This document shows, in pieces, positions 26,074-35,504 of a stretch of DNA of 64,000 nucleotides (position 1 is its first letter; every line of letters begins with the position of its first letter). The stretch spans positions 61,193 to 125,192 of the forward strand of contig NZ_JAVRIF010000011.1 of assembly GCF_031846185.1 (NCBI RefSeq), read 5' to 3'. The notes under the pieces were generated by a model, which saw nothing but the letters and a program-made list of their open reading frames with translations, made no database searches and was not told the DNA's origin. The stretch comes from Thalassotalea_H castellviae (GTDB lineage Bacteria > Pseudomonadota > Gammaproteobacteria > Enterobacterales > Alteromonadaceae). The translations under genes and the position numbers were made by a program.

Positions 26074-26177
26074 GCAATAAAATGGTTAAGATGCCGTTTT
26101 TTCATTCTCTTTTTAGCTTCACTGTTATATTATTGCGCCGTTATCCTTCATTTCTATAGGCAGTTACCATTAAAAGC

Positions 26178-27590
26178 GTGATCAATTTGTGCAAAAAAGT
26201 TTTAGGTAAGAAAAAAAATAAAACGTCACCTAAAAATATCAATCACTCCCCACAAATTTTTACCCGAGATCAACACCCCGTTTCTCGTAGTTTGATCAGT
26301 GCTAGCGCCTTAAAGGTTTTGTATCGTTTAAATAAAGCTGGCTATGAAGCTTACCTTGTCGGCGGGGGCGTTCGCGACATTTTACTTGGTTTAGCTCCAA
26401 AAGATTTTGATATCGCAACCAATGCCACACCAGAACAAATAAAAGCTTTATTCAGAAATTGCCGATTAATTGGAAGACGCTTTCGTTTAGCACATATTGT
26501 TTTTGGCCGAGAAATCATTGAAGTTGCCACTTTCAGAGGACACCATGAAAGTGCTCCTCAAAAACAACAAGATTGCCAAAAAACCTCTAAACAAAGTGAG
26601 CATGGCATGTTGTTGCGCGACAATATTTATGGCTCTATTGATGAAGATGCTGAGCGTCGAGATTTCACTATCAACGCCTTGTATTATTCATCAGCCGACT
26701 TCAAAATTTATGACTTTGCTAACGGGATCAGTGATATTAATGCGAAAAAAATTCGCTTAATTGGTGATCCTGAAACACGTTACCGCGAAGATCCTGTAAG
26801 AATGTTACGTGCGATTCGCTTTGCCACCAAACTTGATATGGACATTAGCGAAGAAACTCGTCGCCCAATTAAAGCACTAGCGCCATTACTTGAAAATATT
26901 CCACCAGCAAGAATGTTTGAAGAGTTTTTAAAATTATTTCTTTCTGGCAAAGCTTACAGTAACTTTCATTTATTACGCGAGTATCAACTTTTTCGTTATT
27001 TTTTCCCGATTGTTGATCAAGCACTGAATAACAATGAAGAGCCCTATTTACTAGCATTTATTGAACAAGCTTTAAAGAATACAGATGATCGCATCAATAA
27101 TAACAAGCGTGTTACCCCTGCCTTTTTATTTGCTGCTTTTTTATGGTATCCATTACAAAAACACATTTCTCAATTACATGCAAAAACGCAATTGACGCCG
27201 CAAGATGCATTTTTTAATGCCTTAGGCGAAATAATGTCTGAACAACAACGTAGTATTGCGATACCCAAACGGTTTCAAGCCGTAATGAAAGATATCTGGA
27301 TATTACAAGATAAGCTTAACAAGCGAGTCGGAAAACAAGCTTATAAAGCATTCGAGCATCCCAAATTTAGAGCCGGATACGACTTTTTATTGTTGCGCAG
27401 TGAAATTGAAGCGACCGCTGAAAATACTCACCTAGCAGAATTAGCTAAATGGTGGACTGACTTTCAGCAAAACAATCATGAAACACAACAGCTTATGATA
27501 AAAAGTATTGTAAAGTCAGGTGCAACCCAACGACGAACCCCCCGTAAACGTCGTAAACCTAGAAATCAAGCCGCTAAAAGTAGTGAATAA
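26178..27590 (+). CDS. pcnB: Poly(A) polymerase I
   Basis: PcnB adds 3' poly(A) tails that mark RNA for decay. The nucleotidyltransferase core is clear: YLVGGGVRDILLG and the two catalytic acidic residues in PKDFDIATNATPEQ, then RLIGRRFRLAHIVFGREIIEVATFRGHHE and RRDFTINALYY. The C-terminus is a very basic Arg/Lys tail (RRTPRKRRKPRNQ), probably for RNA contact. The GTG at 26178 is taken as start; no better ATG fits. The stop shares a base with the folK ATG. Confidence 0.95.
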   Translation: MINLCKKVLGKKKNKTSPKNINHSPQIFTRDQHPVSRSLISASALKVLYRLNKAGYEAYLVGGGVRDILLGLAPKDFDIATNATPEQIKALFRNCRLIGRRFRLAHIVFGREIIEVATFRGHHESAPQKQQDCQKTSKQSEHGMLLRDNIYGSIDEDAERRDFTINALYYSSADFKIYDFANGISDINAKKIRLIGDPETRYREDPVRMLRAIRFATKLDMDISEETRRPIKALAPLLENIPPARMFEEFLKLFLSGKAYSNFHLLREYQLFRYFFPIVDQALNNNEEPYLLAFIEQALKNTDDRINNNKRVTPAFLFAAFLWYPLQKHISQLHAKTQLTPQDAFFNALGEIMSEQQRSIAIPKRFQAVMKDIWILQDKLNKRVGKQAYKAFEHPKFRAGYDFLLLRSEIEATAENTHLAELAKWWTDFQQNNHETQQLMIKSIVKSGATQRRTPRKRRKPRNQAAKSSE

Positions 27591-28090
27591 TGACCTTAGC
27601 GTATATCGGACTTGGCAGTAATTTATCTGATCCTAAAGCTCAAATTCATCTAGCAATTGAGCAAATAAAGACGATCCCAAACACCCACTGCATTAAAATA
27701 TCTTCTTTATATTATAGTCGTCCTATGGGGCCACAAGACCAACCTGATTATATGAATGCCGTAATGGCCGTTGAAACACAATTGCCTGCTTTAGTCTTGC
27801 TTGACCATTTACAAGCAATTGAAAATAAAGCAGGTCGAGTTCGAAAAGAAAACCGTTGGGGCGCGCGTATTTTAGACCTTGATATTCTTCTATTTGGTGA
27901 TAAAACCATTAATAACGAACGGTTAACGGTGCCTCATTATGGCATGAAAGTACGAGAATTTGTGATCATTCCTTTAGCCGAAATTGCTGAAACACTTGTC
28001 ATGCCTGATGGCACGAGTATTTCAACTCTTGCGAAAAACATCGCCACAAATGATTTAAAAATTCATAGCCAATTAGACTCAATACGTTAA
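27590..28090 (+). CDS. folK: 2-amino-4-hydroxy-6-hydroxymethyldihydropteridine diphosphokinase
   Basis: FolK transfers pyrophosphate from ATP to the pterin in folate synthesis. The signatures LGSNLSDPKAQI and RWGARILDLDILLFGDKTI, with the DxD pair for magnesium and the following VPHYGMKVREFVIIPLAEI, are complete. Length 166 is normal. Its ATG overlaps the pcnB TAA by one base, so translation is probably coupled. Confidence 0.97.
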   Translation: MTLAYIGLGSNLSDPKAQIHLAIEQIKTIPNTHCIKISSLYYSRPMGPQDQPDYMNAVMAVETQLPALVLLDHLQAIENKAGRVRKENRWGARILDLDILLFGDKTINNERLTVPHYGMKVREFVIIPLAEIAETLVMPDGTSISTLAKNIATNDLKIHSQLDSIR

Positions 28091-28139
28091 AATAAAGCCC
28101 AACTAAACATTAGCTAACGTTTACAACTCTGGAAAAATC

Positions 28140-28934
28140 ATGGCAAAAATTACCACAGCAACCTTACAAAAAATGAAGCAAAATGGTGAAAAAATATCAA
28201 CCATTACCGCTTATGATGCAAGTTTCGCTAAGTTATTTGACCAAGCAGGTATTCACGCCATTTTAATTGGCGATTCACTAGGCATGGTATTGCAAGGACA
28301 AGACGATACTCTACCTGTTGACATCGAACATATGGCCTATCATACGCAGAGTGTTAAACGTGGAGTCGAAGAAGCGCTTATTATCAGCGATATGCCATTT
28401 ATGAGTTATGCCACTAAAGAACAAGCTTTTACCAATGCAGCTAAACTGATGCAAGCAGGTGCAAGCATGGTTAAAATAGAAGGTGGCCTTTGGTTAGCGG
28501 AAACAATTCAAGGGTTGGTAGAACGCGGAATTCCAGTTTGTGCTCATTTAGGTTTAACACCACAGTCAGTTAATGTGTTTGGTGGCTTTAAAGTGCAAGG
28601 TCGAGATGAAGATAAAGCTCTTGAAATGATTGCACATGCTAAAGCTTTAGAAGCTGCGGGTGCGCAACTTTTAGTACTTGAATGTATTCCCGCAGGTCTA
28701 GGGAAAGCAATTTCACAGGCGATAACCATCCCCACTATTGGTATTGGTGCCGGTAAAGATACTGACGGGCAAATTCTTGTTATGCACGATGCATTAGGTA
28801 TTTCGTGTAGCTATATGCCTAAATTTTCACGTAATTTCTTAATTGATACTGGCGATATTAAAAAAGCAATCGAGCTTTATATTTCAGAAGTTAGTAAAGG
28901 GAATTTCCCTGGCGATGAGCATATTTTTAAATAA
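28140..28934 (+). CDS. panB: 3-methyl-2-oxobutanoate hydroxymethyltransferase
   Basis: PanB makes ketopantoate from alpha-ketoisovalerate using methylene-tetrahydrofolate, first step of pantothenate synthesis. Visible are TAYDASFAKLFDQAGIHAILIGDSLGMVLQG, the magnesium-binding D residues, VKIEGG, and IPTIGIGAGKDTDGQILVMHDALG. 264 residues is the family length. It sits with panC, the next biosynthetic gene but one, and folK, which makes its cofactor's precursor. Confidence 0.97.
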   Translation: MAKITTATLQKMKQNGEKISTITAYDASFAKLFDQAGIHAILIGDSLGMVLQGQDDTLPVDIEHMAYHTQSVKRGVEEALIISDMPFMSYATKEQAFTNAAKLMQAGASMVKIEGGLWLAETIQGLVERGIPVCAHLGLTPQSVNVFGGFKVQGRDEDKALEMIAHAKALEAAGAQLLVLECIPAGLGKAISQAITIPTIGIGAGKDTDGQILVMHDALGISCSYMPKFSRNFLIDTGDIKKAIELYISEVSKGNFPGDEHIFK

Positions 28935-29007
28935 GCATTGCACCTGATTATCTATTTATCATCCAAGCTAAAAACCTCGATTTTGCTAAACCGTAAAGGT
29001 AATACAT

Positions 29008-29856
29008 ATGAAAACAGTCAGTGAAATAAGTGAACTTCGCGAGACCGTAAAAACCTGGCATCAACAAGGCCTTACCGTCGCATTTGTCCCGACGATGGGT
29101 AACCTTCATGACGGTCATATTTCATTGGTCACAGAAGCACATAAACACGCTGACAAAGTGGTTGCGAGTATTTTTGTCAACCCTATGCAGTTTGGAGCAA
29201 ATGAAGATATTGATAGTTATCCACGTACCATGGCCGACGATCAACGGAAATTAGCGTCTGCAAATACCGACTTACTTTTTACGCCCACATCCGAAATTAT
29301 TTACCCGAAAGGACTAGATAAACAAAGTTATGTTGAGGTGCCTAATGTTTCCGAAGGTTACTGTGGCGAAAGCAGACCTGGGCATTTTCGAGGGGTTGCT
29401 ACTGTCGTTTGTAAGTTATTCAACTTAGTACAGCCGGATGTCGCTTGTTTTGGTTTAAAAGATTATCAACAAGTACAAGTGATTCAAACCATGGTTGAAG
29501 ACTTATCAATGCCAATAAAAATTGTTCCGGTTGAAACGATGCGTGAAACAAGTGGCCTGGCTTTAAGCTCTCGCAATGGTTACTTAACCGAAGAGGAATT
29601 AAAAGTAGCGCCCGCATTAAGTCAAAATATTCAATGGTTAGCGGAACAAATTAAGCAAGATAATGATTTTATCGGTTTGGCAAAAAAAGCCGCCAGTTAT
29701 ATCGATAATGCGGGCTTAAAAACTGACTATATTCACATTTGTCATGCTCGAACTTTACAACCTGCTAGTGAAGACGATCATGAGTTAGTCATACTAGCAG
29801 CAGCTCATTGTGGCAAAGCAAGGTTGATAGATAATTTACAAGTCACGTTAACCTAG
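29008..29856 (+). CDS. panC: Pantothenate synthetase
   Basis: PanC joins pantoate and beta-alanine with ATP. The class I-like signatures are FVPTMGNLHDGHISLV (HIGH), ASIFVNPMQFG, the pantoate site PNVSEGYCGESRPGHFRGVATVVCKLFN, VACFGLKDYQQ, and the KMSKS-like ETSGLALSSRNGYL. The 282-residue length is normal. It closes the dksA-to-panC gene series; a strong terminator follows 34 bp later. Confidence 0.97.
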   Translation: MKTVSEISELRETVKTWHQQGLTVAFVPTMGNLHDGHISLVTEAHKHADKVVASIFVNPMQFGANEDIDSYPRTMADDQRKLASANTDLLFTPTSEIIYPKGLDKQSYVEVPNVSEGYCGESRPGHFRGVATVVCKLFNLVQPDVACFGLKDYQQVQVIQTMVEDLSMPIKIVPVETMRETSGLALSSRNGYLTEEELKVAPALSQNIQWLAEQIKQDNDFIGLAKKAASYIDNAGLKTDYIHICHARTLQPASEDDHELVILAAAHCGKARLIDNLQVTLT

Positions 29857-29889
29857 CTAAAACAACGTTTGATTTAAAACCATAGACAT

Positions 29890-29917
29890 AAAAAAAGCGC
29901 CCGTCGGCGCTTTTTTT
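29890..29917. terminator. Bidirectional terminator between panC and rpmE
   Basis: AAAAAAAGCGCC, loop CGTC, GGCGCTTTTTTT: a perfect stem flanked by A and T tracts, serving the converging genes. Confidence 0.93.
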
Positions 29918-29941
29918 AAACATTTTGCTAACTGACTAAGA

Positions 29942-30154
29942 TTACTTCTTAGACAATGCACCAAAACGTTTATTGAATTTATCAACACGACCACCAGTCT
30001 CAGCAGCTTTTTGCTTACCAGTGTAGAATGGGTGACATTCTGAACATACGTCTAAGTGTAAATCTTTACCTACTGTAGAACGAGTAGTGATTACGTGACC
30101 ACAAGAACAAGTTGCCTTGAACTCCGCGTAATTTGGGTGGATGCCTTCTTTCAT
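29942..30154 (-). CDS. rpmE: 50S ribosomal protein L31, zinc-binding type
   Basis: L31 bridges the ribosomal subunits. The start is the ATG at 30154 with an AGAGG site, giving 70 residues that begin MKEGIHPNYAEF; a longer frame adds ten atypical residues. The four cysteines of the zinc (C+) form are present: CSC in the first half and CSEC near residue 38. Zinc-free paralogues (ykgM type) lack these, so this is the primary L31. It is divergent from priA, as in E. coli. Confidence 0.96.
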   Translation of the reverse strand: MKEGIHPNYAEFKATCSCGHVITTRSTVGKDLHLDVCSECHPFYTGKQKAAETGGRVDKFNKRFGALSKK

Positions 30155-30391
30155 GGGTAACCTCTGTATAGGCCGTATCGCCACTTAGTCAGTATTTATT
30201 GACTGCTAAGCACCATACGAGTTAAAAATAATGGTGGCGAATAATAAAGGATCGCCTTAACCACTGCAAGGAAAACTGATAAAAAAATAACCGTTTACCG
30301 CTTTTTAACTAATTATCGATGTTATCGACACTCTTTGCTTGGCAAGCCATCACTAAACATTCAAAATAACCACAACGTAAATGACAAAAAG

Positions 30392-32614
30392 ATGACGAAC
30401 ATTTTGCTGCAGGATATTTATATACAAGTTGCCATTCCTGTCCCTATGCGTCAGTTATTCACTTATCTTGTGCCAAACGCATTACTTAATGATAAGAGCT
30501 TAGTTGGTGAGCGCGTTATCGTGCCTTTTGGTCACCGACAAGTCATTGGTATTGTCATTTCAGTGGACGATGACACTCCTTTAGAAAAAGACAAATTAAA
30601 AGCGATTATCAGCCGCATTGACTCAGATACTCACTTACCTGCACCGTTACTCAAATTACTCACTCTTGCCGCGCGCTACTATCATCACCCAATTGGCGAT
30701 GTTTTTCAGCAAGCGCTGCCCGTGTTACTGAGAAAAACAGAGCCACCAAAAAAACCGGTTTGTCATTATTGGCAATTCAATGAAAGTTGCGAACCAACAA
30801 AAATAAAGACATTTAAACAAGGCCGCGCAAAAAAACAAATCCAATTATTAAGGCTCATTGAAAACCATCATAAATTAACATGGCCTGAAATTCGTACCTT
30901 AGGTTATACCAAAGCACAATTGAAAAGCTTAGAAGAAAAACAATTTATTAGCGCATTAGAAAAGCCAATTGAAGTTTATCACTGGCAAACTAAATATTTA
31001 AATGAAAGTGACAAACTGAATTTATCGGCGGAACAAGCGGTCATTGTCTCGGCCATTGACCAATCAACGGAACAATACAGTTGTCATCTAGTCGATGGTG
31101 TCACCGGCAGCGGTAAAACCGAAGTGTATTTACAGGCCATGGAAAAAGTCCTTGCCAACAATCAGCAAGTACTCGTTCTCGTCCCTGAAATAGGTTTAAC
31201 ACCGCAAACATTAAATCGATTTGAACAGCGCTTTAATGTCCCTATTTTTTTGCACCATTCAGGATTAAATGACAAAGAACGCTTTGATACGTGGCAAAGT
31301 GCTCTGCAAAACTGTGCAGCGATTGTCATTGGTACTCGTTCAGCGGTTTTTAGTCCATTGCCAAAACTTGGCTTAATTATTGTTGATGAAGAACATGACG
31401 GCTCATTTAAACAACAAGACAGCTTTCGCTATCATGGCAGAGACATCGCTATTTTACGGGCTAAACAATTAAATATTCCGATTGTTTTAGGCAGTGCAAC
31501 CCCTAGTTTTGAGTCGTTACAAAATGCGTTAACCAATAAATATCATTATCATCAATTAACCAAACGAGCGGGTAAAAGTGTAGAAGCGAAAATATCGCTG
31601 ATTGATGTTGCTAATCAACCCTTAGAATTTGGCCTTTCAAAGCCACTTAAGCAATTAATCAACACCACGCTTAACAGAGGCGAACAAGTACTGGTTTTTT
31701 TAAATCGTCGAGGATTCGCGCCAGCTATCAATTGTAATGAATGCCACTGGGTTGCTGATTGTCATCGATGTAACAAACCTTATACCCTGCACCGTTCGCA
31801 AGGTTTATTGATTTGTCATCATTGCACTAGCCAAAAACGTATTCCTCAACAATGTCCAGATTGTGGCAGTGTACGCATAAAACCCGTTGGGCAAGGGACA
31901 GAGCAAATAGAAGAATATTTAACAGAAACATTTAGCCAATATAGTACCGTGCGTATCGACCGAGACAGTACCCGTAAAAAAGGAGAATTAGCCAAACGTT
32001 TGCAAGCGATAACCGATAAAGAGCATCAAATTTTAATTGGTACGCAAATGCTTGCCAAAGGACATCATTTCCCTGATGTCACCTTAGTTGCCATGTTAGA
32101 TATTGACGGTGCATTATTTAGTTTTGATTATCGAGCCAGTGAACACATGGCGCAATTATTAGTACAAGTTGCAGGGCGAGCTGGGCGAGCGAGTAAACCT
32201 GGTAAAGTGATAGTACAAACACAATATCCACAACACCCGTTATTACAAGATTTAGTCAATAATGGTTATCGCCATTTTGCCCAACAAAGCTTAACAGAAC
32301 GTAAAATGGCATATTTGCCTCCGTTTGGTTATCAAGCCCTGTTTCGAGCCGAAGCAAATTACCCTTCTTATCCTGAAAAGTTTTTACGCCAATTAGCTCA
32401 AACCCCAATATCATCCTGTGAAATAGCGGGCCCGATGCCAGCAGCCATGGAAAAGAAAGCGGGAAAATATCGTTTTCATTTAATTTTACAAGCGAAATCT
32501 CGACCAGAATTACATACTGCAATTAGACAAATGATCGCGCAAAGTCAGCAAAACGAATGGCTTAACAAAGTGCGATGGACAATTGATATCGACCCAATAG
32601 ATCTCAGTTGGTGA
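30392..32614 (+). CDS. priA: Primosomal replication restart helicase PriA
   Basis: PriA recognises abandoned forks and reloads the replicative helicase. After the N-terminal 3'-end-binding domain (VAIPVPMRQLFTYLVP) come Walker A GVTGSGKTEVYL, the DEEHD box, and the two four-cysteine zinc motifs (CNECHWVADCHRC ... CHHC...CPDCGS) inside the helicase core, then IGTQMLAKGHHFPDVTLV and QVAGRAGR. The ATG at 30392 yields 740 residues, near the E. coli length. A TTG 19 codons earlier is less likely. ftsN follows after 138 bp. Confidence 0.96.
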   Translation: MTNILLQDIYIQVAIPVPMRQLFTYLVPNALLNDKSLVGERVIVPFGHRQVIGIVISVDDDTPLEKDKLKAIISRIDSDTHLPAPLLKLLTLAARYYHHPIGDVFQQALPVLLRKTEPPKKPVCHYWQFNESCEPTKIKTFKQGRAKKQIQLLRLIENHHKLTWPEIRTLGYTKAQLKSLEEKQFISALEKPIEVYHWQTKYLNESDKLNLSAEQAVIVSAIDQSTEQYSCHLVDGVTGSGKTEVYLQAMEKVLANNQQVLVLVPEIGLTPQTLNRFEQRFNVPIFLHHSGLNDKERFDTWQSALQNCAAIVIGTRSAVFSPLPKLGLIIVDEEHDGSFKQQDSFRYHGRDIAILRAKQLNIPIVLGSATPSFESLQNALTNKYHYHQLTKRAGKSVEAKISLIDVANQPLEFGLSKPLKQLINTTLNRGEQVLVFLNRRGFAPAINCNECHWVADCHRCNKPYTLHRSQGLLICHHCTSQKRIPQQCPDCGSVRIKPVGQGTEQIEEYLTETFSQYSTVRIDRDSTRKKGELAKRLQAITDKEHQILIGTQMLAKGHHFPDVTLVAMLDIDGALFSFDYRASEHMAQLLVQVAGRAGRASKPGKVIVQTQYPQHPLLQDLVNNGYRHFAQQSLTERKMAYLPPFGYQALFRAEANYPSYPEKFLRQLAQTPISSCEIAGPMPAAMEKKAGKYRFHLILQAKSRPELHTAIRQMIAQSQQNEWLNKVRWTIDIDPIDLSW

Positions 32615-32752
32615 GGAATAAAAATAAGAAAGTGTAAAGAAAAAAGTAGCTTGTGCGCTTTTCCATAATAAAGACAAATATTCCCTGTTAATTTCAAACC
32701 AATTCGCTAAAATAACCGAAGTTTTCGCTCTAACATAGATAAATAAGCAATA

Positions 32753-33313
32753 ATGGCTCATCAAGATTACGTATCGCGTTCGCGCACTCCTAAGAAAAAA
32801 AGTAATCCATACCAACCAAAGCACGCGGAAGTTGCAGTAGGTCTTTCATTAAAAATTAAACTAATTGCCTTAGTGTTACTTATCGCTTTACCGGCTTTTG
32901 CTTACTTATTATGGTCAATAAAAGATATTGAAACGCCCACAGTTGCCGAGCAAATTGAGCAATCGCAACATGAAGAAAATGCCAGTCAGTTACCAACGCC
33001 CCCTAAAGAAAAATGGCAATATATGGAACAACTAAAATCGAAAGAGGTTGAAGTTGGTGAATATGCAGTTGTCGAAAAAGGTCCATATAAAATGCAATGT
33101 GGCTCGTTTAGAACCCGAAAACAAGCAGAAGTAATGAAAGCCAATATCGCTTTTTCAGGTTTATCGGCTCAAATTAGTGCTGCCAAAGGCTCAAGCGGCA
33201 CATGGCATAAAGTTTTTTTAGGCCCATACGAAAAAAAACGTAATGCAGAAAAAGATAAACACAAATTAAGTAGTAACAATATCAGCACTTGCCAAATATG
33301 GTTATGGAAATAA
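32753..33313 (+). CDS. ftsN: Cell division protein FtsN
   Basis: FtsN activates septal peptidoglycan synthesis. A basic cytoplasmic tail (HQDYVSRSRTPKKKSNPY) is followed by one membrane helix (about 35-55), a periplasmic linker, and a C-terminal SPOR domain (about 110-186: YKMQCGSFRTRKQAEVMKANIAFSG ... WHKVFLGPYEKKRNAEKDKHKL), which binds denuded glycan. The R/SRTP-type cytoplasmic motif is the FtsA contact in E. coli. At 186 residues the linker is short compared with the 319-residue E. coli protein. Position between priA and hslV is conserved. Confidence 0.92.
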   Translation: MAHQDYVSRSRTPKKKSNPYQPKHAEVAVGLSLKIKLIALVLLIALPAFAYLLWSIKDIETPTVAEQIEQSQHEENASQLPTPPKEKWQYMEQLKSKEVEVGEYAVVEKGPYKMQCGSFRTRKQAEVMKANIAFSGLSAQISAAKGSSGTWHKVFLGPYEKKRNAEKDKHKLSSNNISTCQIWLWK

Positions 33314-33325
33314 TTTCCACGCATC

Positions 33326-33354
33326 CTTGAAAAGTTCACGACAGACCCTTATTT
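33326..33354 (+). promoter_or_regulatory. Sigma-32 (heat-shock) promoter of hslVU
   Basis: CTTGAAA (-35, 33326-33332), a 13-bp spacer, and CCCTTATTT (-10, 33346-33354) match the RpoH consensus CTTGAAA/CCCCATNT closely. The predicted start is near 33361, leaving a leader of about 50 nt before hslV. hslVU is a classic heat-shock operon, so the match fits the gene. Confidence 0.72.
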
Positions 33355-33370
33355 AATCTACATTGATATA

Positions 33371-33390
33371 GCTGATACGCCCGTATCAGC
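33371..33390 (+). promoter_or_regulatory. Leader hairpin in the hslVU 5' UTR
   Basis: GCTGATACG and CGTATCAGC form a perfect stem (9 bp with a 2-nt centre, effectively 8 bp with a GCCC loop). It is about 10 nt after the predicted start of transcription and 21 nt before the GTG. E. coli hslVU has a leader stem-loop reported to stabilise its mRNA. The CTAAATTTTTT that follows also makes it look like an ftsN terminator; it could do both. Confidence 0.6.
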
Positions 33391-33411
33391 CTAAATTTTT
33401 TGAGGTTTGAT

Positions 33412-33930
33412 GTGACTACTATTGTATCTGTAAGACGTAATGGCAAAGTAGCTATTGGTGGCGATGGCCAGGTTTCTCTTGGTAATACGGTAATGAAAGG
33501 TAACGCCAAAAAAGTACGCCGTTTATATAACGACAAAGTACTAGCTGGTTTTGCTGGCGGCACCGCCGATGCTTTTACCCTTTTTGAACGCTTTGAAAGT
33601 AAACTTGAACAACATCAAGGACATTTAACCAAAGCAGCCGTTGAATTAGCAAAAGACTGGCGCAGTGATCGTGCATTACGTAAATTAGAAGCCTTATTAG
33701 CCGTGGCGGATGAAACAGCCTCGTTGATCATTACGGGGAATGGCGACGTTGTTCAACCTGAGCATGACTTAATCGCTATCGGCAGTGGCGGTAATTTCGC
33801 TCAATCAGCAGCTACAGCATTACTAGAAAATACTGAGCTTTCCGCCAAGGAAATTGTCGAAAAGTCATTAAAAATTGCTGGTGACATTTGCGTGTTTACC
33901 AACCATTCTCAAACAATCGATGAACTTTAA
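33412..33930 (+). CDS. hslV: ATP-dependent protease peptidase subunit HslV (ClpQ)
   Basis: HslV forms the proteolytic double hexamer of the HslUV protease. The start is GTG at 33412, preceded by GAGG; the sequence then reads T-T-I-V, so removal of the initiator exposes the catalytic threonine. An in-frame TTG four codons earlier would prevent that. Conserved blocks include NTVMKGNAKKVRRLYNDKVLAGFAGGTADAFTLF and LEALLAVADETASLIITGNGDV. 172 residues, nearly identical to the E. coli enzyme. hslU follows after 76 bp. Confidence 0.97.
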   Translation: MTTIVSVRRNGKVAIGGDGQVSLGNTVMKGNAKKVRRLYNDKVLAGFAGGTADAFTLFERFESKLEQHQGHLTKAAVELAKDWRSDRALRKLEALLAVADETASLIITGNGDVVQPEHDLIAIGSGGNFAQSAATALLENTELSAKEIVEKSLKIAGDICVFTNHSQTIDEL

Positions 33931-34006
33931 CTCAACAATATATTTTATCGTCTTTATTTCAACACGATAAAGCAAAAGTATTACTCCCAGCAGTAAGGAA
34001 ATAAAT

Positions 34007-35335
34007 ATGTCGAACATGACACCACGTGAAATTGTTCACGAACTAGATAGCCACATAGTAGGCCAAGCGGATGCAAAACGTGCTGTAGCTATAGCGTTAC
34101 GTAATCGCTGGCGCCGCATGCAATTAAATGAAGAGCTGCGTACAGAAGTTACTCCGAAAAATATATTAATGATCGGACCAACGGGTGTTGGTAAAACTGA
34201 AATAGCCCGCCGTTTAGCTAAGCTTGCCAACGCTCCGTTTATCAAGGTGGAAGCAACGAAGTTTACTGAAGTCGGTTACGTAGGGAAAGAAGTAGAAACC
34301 ATTATTCGTGATCTTGCTGATATGGCATTTAAAATGACCAAAGAGCAAGAAATGGCGCGGGTAAAGCACCTTGCCGAAGAAGCCGCAGAAGAACGAATTT
34401 TAGATGTATTAATTCCTAATCCGCGTGATAACTTTGGTAATGAAGAAAGCTCCGATAACAGTAGCACTCGTCAAATTTTCCGTAAAAAATTACGTGAAGG
34501 TAAATTAGACGATAAAGAAATAGAGTTAGACTTAGCCGCACCACAAGTTGGCGTAGAAATTATGGCGCCTCCAGGTATGGAAGACATGACCTCGCAGCTG
34601 CAAAACATGTTTCAAAGCATGTCGAGTGAAAAAACCAATAAACGTAAATTGAAAATAAAAGACGCTTTCAAAGCATTACAAGAAGAAGAAGCCGCAAAAA
34701 TTGTTAATCAAGAAGACATAAAAATCAAAGCTCTCGAAGCAGTTGAACAAAATGGCATTGTATTTATTGATGAGATAGACAAAATTTGTAAGCGTGGCGA
34801 TAGCTCAGGTCCAGATGTATCTCGCGAAGGTGTACAACGTGATTTATTACCATTAGTAGAAGGCTCAACCGTTAGTACGAAACACGGCATGGTAAAAACA
34901 GATCATATTTTATTTATCGCTTCAGGTGCCTTTCAAATGGCAAAACCTTCTGATTTGATCCCTGAATTGCAAGGCCGTTTACCTATTCGCGTTGAACTTC
35001 AAGCATTAACCAGCGATGATTTTGTACGTATTCTTACCGAACCGAATGCTTCGTTAACTGAACAATATATTGCCTTAATGGCAACTGAAGGTGTTGATAT
35101 TTCTTTTAGTGAGGATGGTATCAAAGCAATCGCAAAGGCCGCTTGGCAAGTAAATGAAACCACTGAAAACATTGGTGCCCGTCGATTACATACCATGATG
35201 GAAAAACTTACCGAAGAAATTTCTTATACAGCGAATGATCGAAGTGGCGAAGTGATCGTCATTGATGAAAAACACGTACAAGACACACTGAATGATGTTG
35301 TGAAAAACGAAGATTTAAGTCGTTTTATTCTTTAG
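34007..35335 (+). CDS. hslU: ATP-dependent protease ATPase subunit HslU (ClpY)
   Basis: HslU is the AAA+ unfoldase ring that feeds HslV. Walker A GPTGVGKTE, Walker B GIVFIDEIDKI, the pore loop near GYVGKEVE, sensor and arginine-finger regions (PELQGRLPIRVEL; IGARRLHTMMEKL) are intact, as is the C-terminal tail ...DLSRFIL that inserts into HslV. The I-domain (about 110-240) is charged as usual. 442 residues. The operon ends in a strong terminator. Confidence 0.98.
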   Translation: MSNMTPREIVHELDSHIVGQADAKRAVAIALRNRWRRMQLNEELRTEVTPKNILMIGPTGVGKTEIARRLAKLANAPFIKVEATKFTEVGYVGKEVETIIRDLADMAFKMTKEQEMARVKHLAEEAAEERILDVLIPNPRDNFGNEESSDNSSTRQIFRKKLREGKLDDKEIELDLAAPQVGVEIMAPPGMEDMTSQLQNMFQSMSSEKTNKRKLKIKDAFKALQEEEAAKIVNQEDIKIKALEAVEQNGIVFIDEIDKICKRGDSSGPDVSREGVQRDLLPLVEGSTVSTKHGMVKTDHILFIASGAFQMAKPSDLIPELQGRLPIRVELQALTSDDFVRILTEPNASLTEQYIALMATEGVDISFSEDGIKAIAKAAWQVNETTENIGARRLHTMMEKLTEEISYTANDRSGEVIVIDEKHVQDTLNDVVKNEDLSRFIL

Positions 35336-35419
35336 TTAAATACCGTGCACTCAACAACATGACGAGTTAAAAGTGAATGGTGAGTAAATGCACAGTATTT
35401 ATCACTATCATTTTTTACA

Positions 35420-35449
35420 ATAAAGGCGCTAAAAAGCGCCTTTATTTTT
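35420..35449. terminator. Terminator between hslU and the chemoreceptor gene
   Basis: AATAAAGGCGCT, loop AAAA, AGCGCCTTTATTTTT: usable from hslU on the plus strand and, less strongly, from the minus-strand chemoreceptor gene. Confidence 0.9.
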
Positions 35450-35504
35450 GAATCGTTGTCAGTTAAAGCGCTATCAATGATACAAAAATGATAACGAGTG
35501 ATAC

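Noticed and set aside
33371..33400. The inverted repeat before hslV as solely an ftsN terminator.
   Set aside because: It fits at least as well as a 5' UTR stem downstream of an RpoH-type promoter, so I list it as a leader hairpin while noting possible dual use.
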